From positions 1 to 36,197 of the forward strand of contig JACJKV010000027.1 of assembly GCA_016901755.1 (NCBI GenBank): DNA of 36,197 nt. Direction: 5' to 3'. This document shows, piece after piece, positions 1-8,065 of this stretch. Made by a program: the position numbers and the translations under genes. How positions within the stretch are numbered: position 1 is the first letter of the stretch; each line of letters starts with the position of its first letter. The notes below the pieces were generated by a model, which ran no database searches, was not told the DNA's origin, and saw only the letters and a program-made list of their open reading frames with translations. The stretch is from Thomasclavelia spiroformis. GTDB lineage: Bacteria; Bacillota_I; Bacilli_A; Erysipelotrichales; Coprobacillaceae.

Positions 1-28
1 CAGATATTTAACTACAAAATATAAAAAA

Positions 29-71
29 CAGCAGGAAATCTTAAGTTGATTTTCTGCTGTCTTTTTTTTAA
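29..71 (+). terminator. Intrinsic terminator of a gene upstream of the window
   Basis: A long hairpin is visible: ACAGCAG and AAATC pair with GATTT and CTGCTGT around a short loop, followed by C and eight T residues. The T tract lies on the plus strand, so it ends a plus-strand transcript that enters from the left. It isolates argG from upstream transcription. Confidence 0.8.
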
Positions 72-171
72 ACTATCACTATGTTTTAATGCTGGATACC
101 AAAGTCAGGCATTATATAAATTTGTCAATAATTGGAAAGAAATTCAGCGATATATTCGTAATAAATTTATG

Positions 172-200
172 TTGCATAATTAAAAAAAGTAGTTTATGAT
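172..200 (+). promoter_or_regulatory. Promoter of argGH
   Basis: A -35 hexamer TTGCAT (172-177) and a -10 hexamer TATGAT (195-200) are separated by 17 bases, giving a start near 207 and a short leader before the AAAAGGGGGA ribosome site of argG. The AT-rich stretch 157-180 around the -35 has ARG-box-like half sites (TAATAAAT and TTATG, GCATAATT), so ArgR repression is plausible but unproven. Confidence 0.55.
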
Positions 201-230
201 AATTTTAGCTAAAAAAGGGGGATTTATCAT

Positions 231-1442
231 ATGAAAGAAAAAGTAATCTTAGCCTACTCAGGTGGCTTAGATACAACAGCTATCATCCCATGGTTAAAAG
301 AAAACTATGATTATGATGTTGTATGCTGCTGTATTGACGTTGGTCAAAAAGATGAGTTGGATGGATTAGAAGAACGTGCCAAAGCTTGTGGTGCAACAAA
401 ACTATATATTAAAAATGTAGTTGAAGAATACGTTGAAAATTATATCATGCCAACAGTTCAGGCAGATGCTGTATTTGAATATAAATATCTGCTGGGAACC
501 GCAACTGCACGTCCATTGATTGCTAAAATTCTGGTTGACGTTGCCAGACAGGAAGGAGCAACAGCTATCTGTCATGGTGCTACTGGTAAAGGAAATGACC
601 AGATTCGTTTCGAATTAGGAATCAAAGCTCTAGCACCTGATTTAAAGATCATTGCTGCATGGCGTGATCCAAAATGGACTCTAGATTCTCGTGAATCTGA
701 AATTGAATACTGCAGACAGCATGGTATCAATTTACCATTTTCAGCAGACAGCAGTTACTCACGTGACAGAAATATCTGGCATATTTCTCATGAAGGACTT
801 GAATTAGAAGATCCAGCATGTGCACCAAATTATGATCATTTACTTGTTTTATCTAATACACCAGAAAAAGCTCCAGATGAAGCAGAAAGTATTTCTATTG
901 ACTGGCAACAAGGTGTTCCAGTTGCTTTAAATGGTGAAAAAATGTCACAAACAGCTATATTAGAAAAATTAAATGAACTTGGTGGAAAACATGGTGTTGG
1001 TATCATTGATATTGTTGAAAACCGTGTTGTAGGTATGAAATCACGTGGTGTTTATGAAACTCCAGGTGGAACAATTTTAATGGAAGCTCATAGACAGCTG
1101 GAAGAATTAGTATTAGATAGAGAAACATTAAAATACAAACGTTTAGTATCCGTAGAATTCGCTGAATTAGTATACGCAGCTAAATGGTTCTCACCATTAA
1201 GAGAAGCATTAAGTGCTTTTGTTACAAAAACTCAGGAATATATTACTGGTACAACTAAATTCAGACTTTATAAAGGAAACATCATTAAAGAAGGAACTAC
1301 TTCACCTTATTCATTATATGATGAAGATATTGCTTCATTTACAACTGGTGATTTATATGATCATCATGATGCAGAAGGATTCATTACTTTATATGGTCTT
1401 TCAACAAAAGTACGTGCTATGAAATTAAATAACAAAAAATAA
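231..1442 (+). CDS. argG: Argininosuccinate synthase
   Basis: Joins citrulline and aspartate using ATP to give argininosuccinate, the penultimate step of arginine synthesis; cytosolic. The protein has 403 residues, the normal length for the family. The N-terminal PP-loop ATP motif is intact (YSGGLDTTA, about residues 9-17), as is the GATGKGNDQIRFE segment in the middle that contacts citrulline and aspartate. The start is fixed by a strong ribosome site (AAGGGGGA) eight bases upstream of ATG. argH follows 38 bases downstream with only a small hairpin between, so the two form an operon. No argininosuccinate-pathway regulator is encoded in the window. Identification is secure. Confidence 0.97.
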   Translation: MKEKVILAYSGGLDTTAIIPWLKENYDYDVVCCCIDVGQKDELDGLEERAKACGATKLYIKNVVEEYVENYIMPTVQADAVFEYKYLLGTATARPLIAKILVDVARQEGATAICHGATGKGNDQIRFELGIKALAPDLKIIAAWRDPKWTLDSRESEIEYCRQHGINLPFSADSSYSRDRNIWHISHEGLELEDPACAPNYDHLLVLSNTPEKAPDEAESISIDWQQGVPVALNGEKMSQTAILEKLNELGGKHGVGIIDIVENRVVGMKSRGVYETPGGTILMEAHRQLEELVLDRETLKYKRLVSVEFAELVYAAKWFSPLREALSAFVTKTQEYITGTTKFRLYKGNIIKEGTTSPYSLYDEDIASFTTGDLYDHHDAEGFITLYGLSTKVRAMKLNNKK

Positions 1443-1466
1443 AAAGAGCTTTTGCTCTTTTTATTT
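1441..1466 (+). terminator. Small terminator-like hairpin between argG and argH
   Basis: AAAAAGAGC pairs with GCTCTTTTT around a TTTT loop, then ATTT. It starts at the argG stop codon and ends just before the argH ribosome site. Since argH has no visible promoter of its own, it probably acts as a partial terminator or an RNA 3'-end protector that lowers argH relative to argG. Confidence 0.5.
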
Positions 1467-1480
1467 CAAGGAGGATAATT

Positions 1481-2857
1481 ATGAACTTATGGGGTGGAAG
1501 ATTCACCAAACCAACAAATCAGCTTGTCTATGATTTCAATGCATCGATCACATTTGACAAAACGTTTGTCAAACAGGATATTAAAGGCAGCATTGGACAT
1601 GTTAAAATGTTAACCAAACAGAAAATTTTAACTGAAGATGAAGGTCAGCTGATTGAAAAAACACTTAACGATTTTTTAAAAGAACTTGATGAAGGTACTA
1701 TGACCATTGATGAATCCTGTGAAGATATTCACAGCTTTGTAGAATCAGCTCTTATTGAACGTATTGGTGATACTGGAAAGAAATTGCATACAGGCAGAAG
1801 CCGAAATGATCAGGTTGCTTTAGATATGCGTCTATATACCAAAGATCAGATTGAAATGTTAAATACTTTACTGGTAGATCTTTTGAAAACAATACATGAA
1901 ATCATGAAAAATCATATCGATACGATCATGCCTGGTTTTACTCATTTACAAAAAGCACAGCCAATTACCTTAGCTCATCATATGGGCGCTTATTTTGAAA
2001 TGTTTAAACGTGACCGTTCACGCCTGCATGACATTTACCAAAGAATGAATTATTGTCCCCTTGGTTCTGGGGCACTGGCTGGTACGACATATCCTTTAGA
2101 TAGAGAATACAGTGCAAAATTATTAGGATTTGATGGTCCTTGCCTAAACAGTATTGATGGTGTTTCAGACAGAGATTATCTTATTGAGCTGTTATCAGCA
2201 ATGTCAACCATGATGATGCATATGTCACGTCTGGCAGAAGAAATGATAATCTGGAATTCTAATGAATATCAGTTTATAGAATTAGATGATACGTTTTCAA
2301 CAGGATCATCAATTATGCCACAAAAAAAGAATCCCGACATATGTGAACTGATCAGAGGAAAAACCGGCAGAGTCTATGGTGCCTTAATGGGATTTTTAAC
2401 AACCATGAAAGGTATCCCTCTAGCCTATAACAAAGACATGCAGGAAGATAAAGAAATGTATTTTGATGCATTAAATACCACAAAAGGATGCCTTCAGCTA
2501 TTAAGTGATATGTTAAAAACAACAACATTTAACAAAGCGAGAATGAAAGCTTCAGCAACCGGTGGCTTTACTAATGCAACTGATGCAGCTGACTATCTGG
2601 TTAATAAAGGTGTCCCATTTAGAGACGCCCATGGTATTATTGGTCAATTAGTGCTATATGCTATTGAACAGAATAAAGCTTTGGATGAACTGACATTAGA
2701 AGAATATCAGAAAATTTCTGATAAATTCGATCAGGATATTTACGAAGCGATAGATGTTTATACATGTGTCAACAAAAGAAATACCATTGGTGCCTGCGGT
2801 CAGGATGCAATGAAACAGGTTATATCGTTAAACGAACAGTATTTAAATAATGTATAA
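1481..2857 (+). CDS. argH: Argininosuccinate lyase
   Basis: Splits argininosuccinate into arginine and fumarate, the last step of arginine synthesis. The 458-residue length is standard. Family landmarks are all present: the HTGRSRNDQVALDMR block near residue 100-118, the TxLQ-type helix around TMPGFTHLQKAQPITLAHH, and the fumarase/aspartase signature GSSIMPQKKNP at about residues 275-285, which supplies the mobile catalytic serine. An AAGGAGGA ribosome site sits seven bases before ATG. It is the second gene of the argGH operon and ends at a bidirectional terminator shared with the convergent RpiR-type gene. No oddities seen. Confidence 0.97.
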   Translation: MNLWGGRFTKPTNQLVYDFNASITFDKTFVKQDIKGSIGHVKMLTKQKILTEDEGQLIEKTLNDFLKELDEGTMTIDESCEDIHSFVESALIERIGDTGKKLHTGRSRNDQVALDMRLYTKDQIEMLNTLLVDLLKTIHEIMKNHIDTIMPGFTHLQKAQPITLAHHMGAYFEMFKRDRSRLHDIYQRMNYCPLGSGALAGTTYPLDREYSAKLLGFDGPCLNSIDGVSDRDYLIELLSAMSTMMMHMSRLAEEMIIWNSNEYQFIELDDTFSTGSSIMPQKKNPDICELIRGKTGRVYGALMGFLTTMKGIPLAYNKDMQEDKEMYFDALNTTKGCLQLLSDMLKTTTFNKARMKASATGGFTNATDAADYLVNKGVPFRDAHGIIGQLVLYAIEQNKALDELTLEEYQKISDKFDQDIYEAIDVYTCVNKRNTIGACGQDAMKQVISLNEQYLNNV

Positions 2858-2886
2858 AAAAATAACGATGAATTCATCGTTATTTT
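2858..2886. terminator. Bidirectional terminator between argH and the RpiR-type gene
   Basis: A nearly perfect palindrome, AATAACGATGAATTCATCGTTATT, is split here as AATAACGATGAA and TTCATCGTTATT. It has an A run on its left and a T run on its right, so it can stop transcripts from both sides. It overlaps the last codons of the minus-strand gene. Confidence 0.8.
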
Positions 2887-3704
2887 TCTTTTTGTATAGA
2901 TGCGTATTTTACATGATATAATGCTTCTAACACTTCAAAAATATATGTAATAGAAAATTTTCCGATCAGTGATAAGTGATCAGTACCTACTTTTACAATA
3001 GTATCAAAACTATCATAATAAGGAAAATGGTCAACCTGAGTAATACAGATTTTATGTGCAGGACTCTTAGCTATTTCTCTCATCATATCGGGATGATCGA
3101 TCCAATATCCACCAGCAATGCTTGAAACAATAATGACATCTTTCGATGAAAGCTGTTTAACAGTTTTCCTTTGACTATCCAATGGATACATGGCCGAACA
3201 TTTTTTACCTAAATATGCCAGTTCAATCTGTAACTGCATAGAGACAGATTGGGTAAAGAAATTACCCGCAAAGCAAATTTCCTGACTTTGATGAATGATA
3301 TCAACAATTTCTTCTAACTGTTCAAATCTGATAGCATCGTACGTAGCCCGCAAATTACTGATAATATTTTCAAAATGATCATGGAACAGTTCTTTAGTTG
3401 TTATTCCCTGAACCGGAAAAACCGGTAACTGATGATCAAACTGCATTCTAATAGCGTCTCTATTAAAATATCTCAGATTCATTGTAATATCAGATTTAAA
3501 ATCAGCAAAACTTTCATAATTTAACTTTCGACACAGTCTTGATATTGTTGCAGTAGAAACATAACACATATTAGCAACATCCGTAATAGTTAATTCAGGT
3601 ATTTTTCCAATGTTTTCTAAAATGATCTTAGCGGCATTTGAATAAACATCATTAATATCTGCCGTATTAATAAAATTGATCAGGCTATAGAAGGCGCCCC
3701 TCAT
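2880..3704 (-). CDS. MurR/RpiR-family transcriptional regulator
   Basis: Likely a sugar-phosphate-responsive DNA-binding repressor or activator. The N-terminal part (to about residue 78) is an RpiR-type helix-turn-helix with the typical segment LTITDVANMCYVSTATISRLCRKLNYESFADFK; the C-terminal half is a SIS phosphosugar-binding fold (about residues 125-250, from EICFAGNFFTQSVSMQLQ onward). With 274 residues it is of normal length. The GGAGG at 3713-3717 lies nine bases before the ATG at 3704 and only three before an in-frame ATG at 3710, so 3704 is preferred. The gene overlaps the end of the upstream phosphatase gene by about 20 bases, suggesting co-translation. No sugar-use genes lie nearby, so its ligand and targets cannot be read from context. 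Confidence 0.85.
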   Translation of the reverse strand: MRGAFYSLINFINTADINDVYSNAAKIILENIGKIPELTITDVANMCYVSTATISRLCRKLNYESFADFKSDITMNLRYFNRDAIRMQFDHQLPVFPVQGITTKELFHDHFENIISNLRATYDAIRFEQLEEIVDIIHQSQEICFAGNFFTQSVSMQLQIELAYLGKKCSAMYPLDSQRKTVKQLSSKDVIIVSSIAGGYWIDHPDMMREIAKSPAHKICITQVDHFPYYDSFDTIVKVGTDHLSLIGKFSITYIFEVLEALYHVKYASIQKEK

Positions 3705-4458
3705 GATCATATACCTCCGTCATTTTTACAACATATACCTGCTGATCATTCAAGCAAAGACAATTTAATTGTCCTCTCATTCCAACAGCTAATCCACCAT
3801 CAATACCGATTTTATTGTGAAATTCATCATCATACCAAATGTCAAATCCACCGTCACGGTTAATAAAACACAATGGTGTATGACCAAAAATATAGGTTTT
3901 ACTTAAATCGCATTCACTTAAGAAGAAATAATCTCTAATCCACAACAGTGTATCTTCTTCCTGTTCTGGCAGTGAAGCCTCGGGATCAATTCCGGCATGT
4001 ACTAGAACATAATCTTTTCCCTCAACTGTCAGTTCTAAATATAATGGCAGTTTTTCCAAATATGTATAGAGATTTTTTAAGAAGGCACTTCTAACAATTG
4101 TATAATCCAAATGATTTAAGCCACTTTTATGAAGATAATGACGTACATTTTCAATCGTTTTCTCTCCTCCATTTTGTGACCAAAGTTTAAATTCCATGCT
4201 TGGATAATCAAAATCATTATAACGAACAGCTGCTTTTAAAGCTTCCTGCATCATGTATTCATGATTTCCCTTCAGTAAAGTAATATTTTTAAATTTCTGA
4301 ATATAGAAATATATTGCCAGACTTTCTGGTCCACGGTCACAAATATCCCCTAATATATAAAGACGATCATTTTCATTAAATTGTATTTTTTCTAACATTC
4401 TTTTAAATACTTCAAAATTACCATGAATGTCCGAAAGTACATAAGTTCTACCTTCCAT
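3685..4458 (-). CDS. Calcineurin-like metallophosphoesterase (Ser/Thr phosphatase / ApaH-like)
   Basis: A dimetal phosphoesterase of the PPP class; members act as protein Ser/Thr phosphatases or as diadenosine tetraphosphatases. All metal-site motifs are present: SDIHGN at about residue 9, GDICDRG at about 38, GNHEY at about 66, a histidine in VLVHAGI and a final histidine in FGHTPL. The protein has 257 residues. ATG at 4458 is chosen because AGGTG lies eight bases upstream; an in-frame GTG at 4467 falls inside that ribosome site and is rejected. It is the first gene of a two-gene unit with the RpiR-type regulator. The true substrate is unknown; the sequence alone does not separate PrpE-like, PP2A-like and ApaH-like activity. 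Confidence 0.85.
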   Translation of the reverse strand: MEGRTYVLSDIHGNFEVFKRMLEKIQFNENDRLYILGDICDRGPESLAIYFYIQKFKNITLLKGNHEYMMQEALKAAVRYNDFDYPSMEFKLWSQNGGEKTIENVRHYLHKSGLNHLDYTIVRSAFLKNLYTYLEKLPLYLELTVEGKDYVLVHAGIDPEASLPEQEEDTLLWIRDYFFLSECDLSKTYIFGHTPLCFINRDGGFDIWYDDEFHNKIGIDGGLAVGMRGQLNCLCLNDQQVYVVKMTEVYDHEGRLL

Positions 4459-4521
4459 GATTATCACCTACTATTATCATAACACAATTTTTCTTTTCTT
4501 TAAATTATTTCATATTTTTTA

Positions 4522-4549
4522 TAAAAAAAAGGAATCTGATCGATTCCTT
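4522..4549 (-). terminator. Terminator of the liv operon
   Basis: On the minus strand AAGGAATC pairs with GATTCCTT across a five-base loop, followed by eight T residues. It begins at the livF stop codon. Confidence 0.85.
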
Positions 4550-5252
4550 AACCTAAATAAGCTTCTTTAACTTTTGGATTATTAGCAACATCATCTGCAT
4601 CTCCAGAAACAGTTATAGCACCAGTTTCCAGTACATACGCTCTATTAGCAATAGATAAAGCCTTATTTGCGTTCTGTTCTACTAAAAGAACTGTAACTCC
4701 ATCAGCATTAATTTTTTTAATGATATCAAAAATTTCACTGACCAGGATAGGAGATAATCCCATAGATGGTTCATCCAATAAAAGTAGTTTTGGTTTTGCC
4801 ATCAAAGCACGCCCCATTGCCAGCATTTGCTGTTCACCACCAGATAATGTTCCTGCCAGCTGATTTTTTCTTTCTTTTAATCGTGGAAAACGCTGATAAA
4901 TCTTTTCCAGATCCTGTTGAATTCCTTCTTTATCTTTCCTTAAATATGCACCCATTTCCAGATTTTCCAATACTGTCATTTCAGTAAAAACACGACGTCC
5001 TTCTGGAACCTGAACCAGACCCATACCAGGAATTTTATGAGCTGATAATTTAGAAATGTCCTGCCCATCAAAGATAATTGAACCGCCCTGACTATGAAGC
5101 AAACCACTGACCGTTTTCATAATAGATGTTTTACCAGCACCATTAGCTCCTATCAAAGCAACAATTTCTCCTTCATTAACTTCAAAGCTTACATCTTTAA
5201 TAGCCTGAATAACACCATAATATACATTAATATTTTTAACATTTAATAACAT
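4548..5252 (-). CDS. livF: Branched-chain amino-acid ABC transporter ATP-binding protein LivF
   Basis: One of two ATPases driving high-affinity import of leucine, isoleucine and valine across the membrane. Residues 35-45 hold the Walker A motif (GANGAGKTS), LSGGEQQML is the ABC signature at about residue 137-145, and LLLLDEPSMGL is Walker B. The 234-residue length and the VPEGRRVFTEMTVLENLEMGAY segment are characteristic of LivF rather than LivG. The ATG follows the livG stop by one base and its ribosome site (GGAGGGATAAC) lies inside the end of livG, so the two are translationally linked. It is the last gene of the operon. Confidence 0.95.
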   Translation of the reverse strand: MLLNVKNINVYYGVIQAIKDVSFEVNEGEIVALIGANGAGKTSIMKTVSGLLHSQGGSIIFDGQDISKLSAHKIPGMGLVQVPEGRRVFTEMTVLENLEMGAYLRKDKEGIQQDLEKIYQRFPRLKERKNQLAGTLSGGEQQMLAMGRALMAKPKLLLLDEPSMGLSPILVSEIFDIIKKINADGVTVLLVEQNANKALSIANRAYVLETGAITVSGDADDVANNPKVKEAYLG

Positions 5253-5253
5253 G

Positions 5254-6036
5254 TTATCCCTCCTTATCGCTACCTAAATATGCAGCTATAACTTCTTCAT
5301 TGTTTCTGATTTCTTCAGGTAAGCCTGTTGCCAGTACCTGACCAAAATTCAAGACCGTGATACGGTCACAAATACCCATGACAAATTTCATATCATGTTC
5401 AATAAGTAACACAGATATATCAAATTTTTCTTTGATTAGTTGTATCATTTCCATTAATTCTGCAGTTTCAGTAGGATTCATACCAGCTGCTGGCTCATCT
5501 AACAGCAATAATTTCGGTGAAGTAGCCATAGCTCTGGCAATTTCCAGTTTTCTTTGTTTACCATAAGGTAAATTTTTGGCTTTTACATCACAGAATTCAT
5601 CTAAACCTGTTACCTTTAATAATTCTAAAGCTTTTTTTTCAACTTCTTTTTCTTCGCTATGATAACGTGGCAATTTCAATATACTTTCTATCAAAGTATA
5701 TTTGATCGACTGATTTAATCCAATTTTAACATTATCTAAAACCGTTAAATCTTTAAATAAACGGATATTCTGAAAAGTACGGGCAATTCCTAATTTATTG
5801 ACCTGAACAATTGATTCATGAGTAATCTCCTGTCCATCTAAAAATATCTTTCCTCGTGTAGGCTCATATACTTTTGTCAGTAAATTAAATATTGTTGTTT
5901 TTCCAGCTCCATTAGGGCCAATTAACCCGTAAATTTCGTGAGCTTTAATTGCTATATTAAAATCATTAACAGCCGTTAGACCACCAAAATCAATACCTAA
6001 ATTTTCTGTCTTTAATACATAATTTTCATTAGCCAT
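5254..6036 (-). CDS. livG: Branched-chain amino-acid ABC transporter ATP-binding protein LivG
   Basis: Second ATPase of the Liv importer. The Walker A motif GPNGAGKTT is near residue 40, and the LivG-type long insertion between Walker A and the signature is present (GIARTFQNIRLFKDLTVLDNVKIG). The signature is weak, reading LPYGKQRKLEIARA, which is normal for LivG, and Walker B is LLLLDEPAAGMNPTE. The protein has 260 residues. ATG is preceded by AAGGAGATC, and the gene overlaps the livM end by eight bases. It would pair with LivF beneath the LivH/LivM membrane channel. Confidence 0.95.
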   Translation of the reverse strand: MANENYVLKTENLGIDFGGLTAVNDFNIAIKAHEIYGLIGPNGAGKTTIFNLLTKVYEPTRGKIFLDGQEITHESIVQVNKLGIARTFQNIRLFKDLTVLDNVKIGLNQSIKYTLIESILKLPRYHSEEKEVEKKALELLKVTGLDEFCDVKAKNLPYGKQRKLEIARAMATSPKLLLLDEPAAGMNPTETAELMEMIQLIKEKFDISVLLIEHDMKFVMGICDRITVLNFGQVLATGLPEEIRNNEEVIAAYLGSDKEG

Positions 6037-7093
6037 CGTTTTGATCTCCTTTATTCTTTTTATTACTGAATATTTTTTTCAAGAAAGAAGTAATCGTTGG
6101 ATTATTTGTGACAATCATAATCACAATTAACACAATAGCATAAATCAACATACGGTAATCAGACAGGAATCTTAATACTTCTGGTAACAGCACCAGAATA
6201 GTAGTTGAGATAATAGTTCCCATCATATTACCTAAACCACCTAATACAACATATACCAGGATCAAGATAGATTGGTTAAAATCAAACTTGGCAGGTACTA
6301 AAGTTGAGAAATTCAAGCCATATAAAACCCCAGCCGCTCCTGCGATTCCAGCAGATAGCACAAATGCAATCATTTTCGTTTTTACAATATTAATACCTAC
6401 TGATTGAGCTGCAATTCTATCATCTCGTGTCGCCATGACATTACGGCCATATTTACTGTTAATAAAATTAAAAATGATAAAAACTGTAATCAGGATTAAA
6501 ATAACACCTACAGTAAATGTAGAAATACGATTAGTTCCTGTGGCACCAATCGGTCCATTGATCAGCATCATACCACTGTCATCCAGAACGATTTTATTGG
6601 TAATGAAACTGAAATGAAAACCAGATGCATCATATCCTAAAAATGTATTATTGATCAGACTTTTAATGATCTGACCAAAAGCCAAGGTCACGATTGCCAA
6701 GTAATCACCTTCCAGTTTTAAAACTGGAATACTGATCAAAAATCCAAAAACAGCAGCAACTATAGCTCCAATAATAATTGCAATGATCAAACGTACAATA
6801 TCATTAGTAATCATAGTTTCAGTGATACCAGCGACAATGACCCCAGTAAAAGCACCAATGCTCATAAAACCAGCATGACCCAAACTTAATTCTCCAGAAA
6901 TTCCAACAACAAGATTAAGTGCTAAAGCAACAACGATATAACTTGTAACGGGAACCAGCAGATTGATAAAAAGGCTTTTTAAAGATCCCGAAATCATCAG
7001 TGCTTCAACAATAAAATAGGCAATAATAACTGCACTCATACAGATAGTACGATTTTTATTTTTTCCTAGAAAGGTAGCTTTCAATCTATTCAT
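6029..7093 (-). CDS. livM: Branched-chain amino-acid ABC transporter permease LivM
   Basis: One of two membrane channel subunits. The protein is highly hydrophobic with about eight to ten membrane segments and carries the LivM signature region ALNLVVGISGELSLGHAGFMSIGAF near residue 60-85 and the cytoplasmic loop GRNVMATRDDRIAAQSVGINIVKTK that docks on the ATPase. Three ATG codons in a row (7099, 7096, 7093) follow the livH stop. The ribosome site TAGGTGA overlaps the livH stop codon and is best spaced for the third, giving 354 residues. The C-terminus is short and lysine-rich. It lies between livH and livG in one operon. Confidence 0.93.
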   Translation of the reverse strand: MNRLKATFLGKNKNRTICMSAVIIAYFIVEALMISGSLKSLFINLLVPVTSYIVVALALNLVVGISGELSLGHAGFMSIGAFTGVIVAGITETMITNDIVRLIIAIIIGAIVAAVFGFLISIPVLKLEGDYLAIVTLAFGQIIKSLINNTFLGYDASGFHFSFITNKIVLDDSGMMLINGPIGATGTNRISTFTVGVILILITVFIIFNFINSKYGRNVMATRDDRIAAQSVGINIVKTKMIAFVLSAGIAGAAGVLYGLNFSTLVPAKFDFNQSILILVYVVLGGLGNMMGTIISTTILVLLPEVLRFLSDYRMLIYAIVLIVIMIVTNNPTITSFLKKIFSNKKNKGDQNDG

Positions 7094-7103
7094 CATCATT
7101 CAC

Positions 7104-7985
7104 CTACACTTTCTCACTTATTTTTTTACCTAATAAACCAGTTGGCTTAATAAGTAACACAATGATCAGAATTAAAAATACTACAGCATCAGACATTTGT
7201 GAAGAAATATATGCTTTTGCTAATGTTTCAAATATACCTAATAACAGTCCACCGACAAAAGCTCCTGGAATCGATCCAATTCCTCCAAAAACGGCAGCCG
7301 TAAAAGCTTTGATTCCTGGCATTGAACCCAATGTAGGATTAACAGCAGGATATGTAGAACATAACAGAACAGAAGCTATGGCAGCAAGTCCAGAACCAAT
7401 AGCAAAGGTAATAGAAATCGTAGTATCCACGTTAATTCCCATTAATTGCGCTGTCGTTTTATCTTCTGAACAGGCACGCATAGATTTTCCAATTTTTGTT
7501 TTATTAATAAAAAGTGTAAGAACAATCATGATTACAATACATACAAGTATTGTAACAACTGTAAGTAAAGAAATCTGCAGTTTACCACCAAAGAGATTCA
7601 GATTTCCAAAATCAAATAAAGTTGGGAATATTTTTGTATCAGTCCCCCATAAAATCTGGGCTGCGTTCTGTAAAAAATAGCTGACACCAATTGCTGTAAT
7701 TAATACAGATAAAGTTGAAGCCTGTCGTAAAGGCTTATAAGCTAATCTTTCAATAATGACCCCTAAAATTGTACATACCAGCACTGAAAATAACACAGTT
7801 ATGATTGCTGGCATATTAAAATTTCCAACGGCAAAAAAAGCCGCATACGCTCCAATCATAATGACATCACCGTGAGCAAAATTAAGCATTTTTGCTATAC
7901 CGTATACCATCGTATAACCGAGCGCAATAATCGCATAAACACTTCCTAATCCTAAACCCGTGATTAAATACGATAAAAAATCCAT
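7104..7985 (-). CDS. livH: Branched-chain amino-acid ABC transporter permease LivH
   Basis: Second channel subunit of the Liv importer; 293 residues, about eight membrane segments. The N-terminal GLGLGSVYAIIALGYTMVYGIAKMLNFAHGDVIMIGAY block and the loop IGKSMRACSEDKTTAQLMGINVDTT are typical LivH sequences. The start is supported by AGGGGAGGA seven bases upstream of ATG. Between this gene and livJ there is a terminator-like hairpin, so the membrane and ATPase genes are probably transcribed as read-through from the livJ promoter at a lower level. Confidence 0.95.
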   Translation of the reverse strand: MDFLSYLITGLGLGSVYAIIALGYTMVYGIAKMLNFAHGDVIMIGAYAAFFAVGNFNMPAIITVLFSVLVCTILGVIIERLAYKPLRQASTLSVLITAIGVSYFLQNAAQILWGTDTKIFPTLFDFGNLNLFGGKLQISLLTVVTILVCIVIMIVLTLFINKTKIGKSMRACSEDKTTAQLMGINVDTTISITFAIGSGLAAIASVLLCSTYPAVNPTLGSMPGIKAFTAAVFGGIGSIPGAFVGGLLLGIFETLAKAYISSQMSDAVVFLILIIVLLIKPTGLLGKKISEKV

Positions 7986-8010
7986 AAATAATCCTCCCCT
8001 ATATTTTCAT

Positions 8011-8045
8011 TTAAAAGAAAAGGTTAACAAACATGTTGCTAACCT
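8011..8045 (-). terminator. Read-through terminator between livJ and livH
   Basis: Minus-strand AGGTTAGCAA pairs with TTTGTTAACCT around CATG, followed by TTTCTTTT. It lies between the binding-protein gene and the channel genes, none of which shows its own promoter. This layout fits differential expression, with binding protein in excess over channel. Confidence 0.7.
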
Positions 8046-8065
8046 CTCATCAACCTCAATTTAGA

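Noticed and set aside
7162-7680. 172-codon open frame on the plus strand opposite livH
   Set aside because: It lies wholly antisense to a clear LivH gene, has no ribosome site and shows residue composition expected of the complement of a membrane protein gene.
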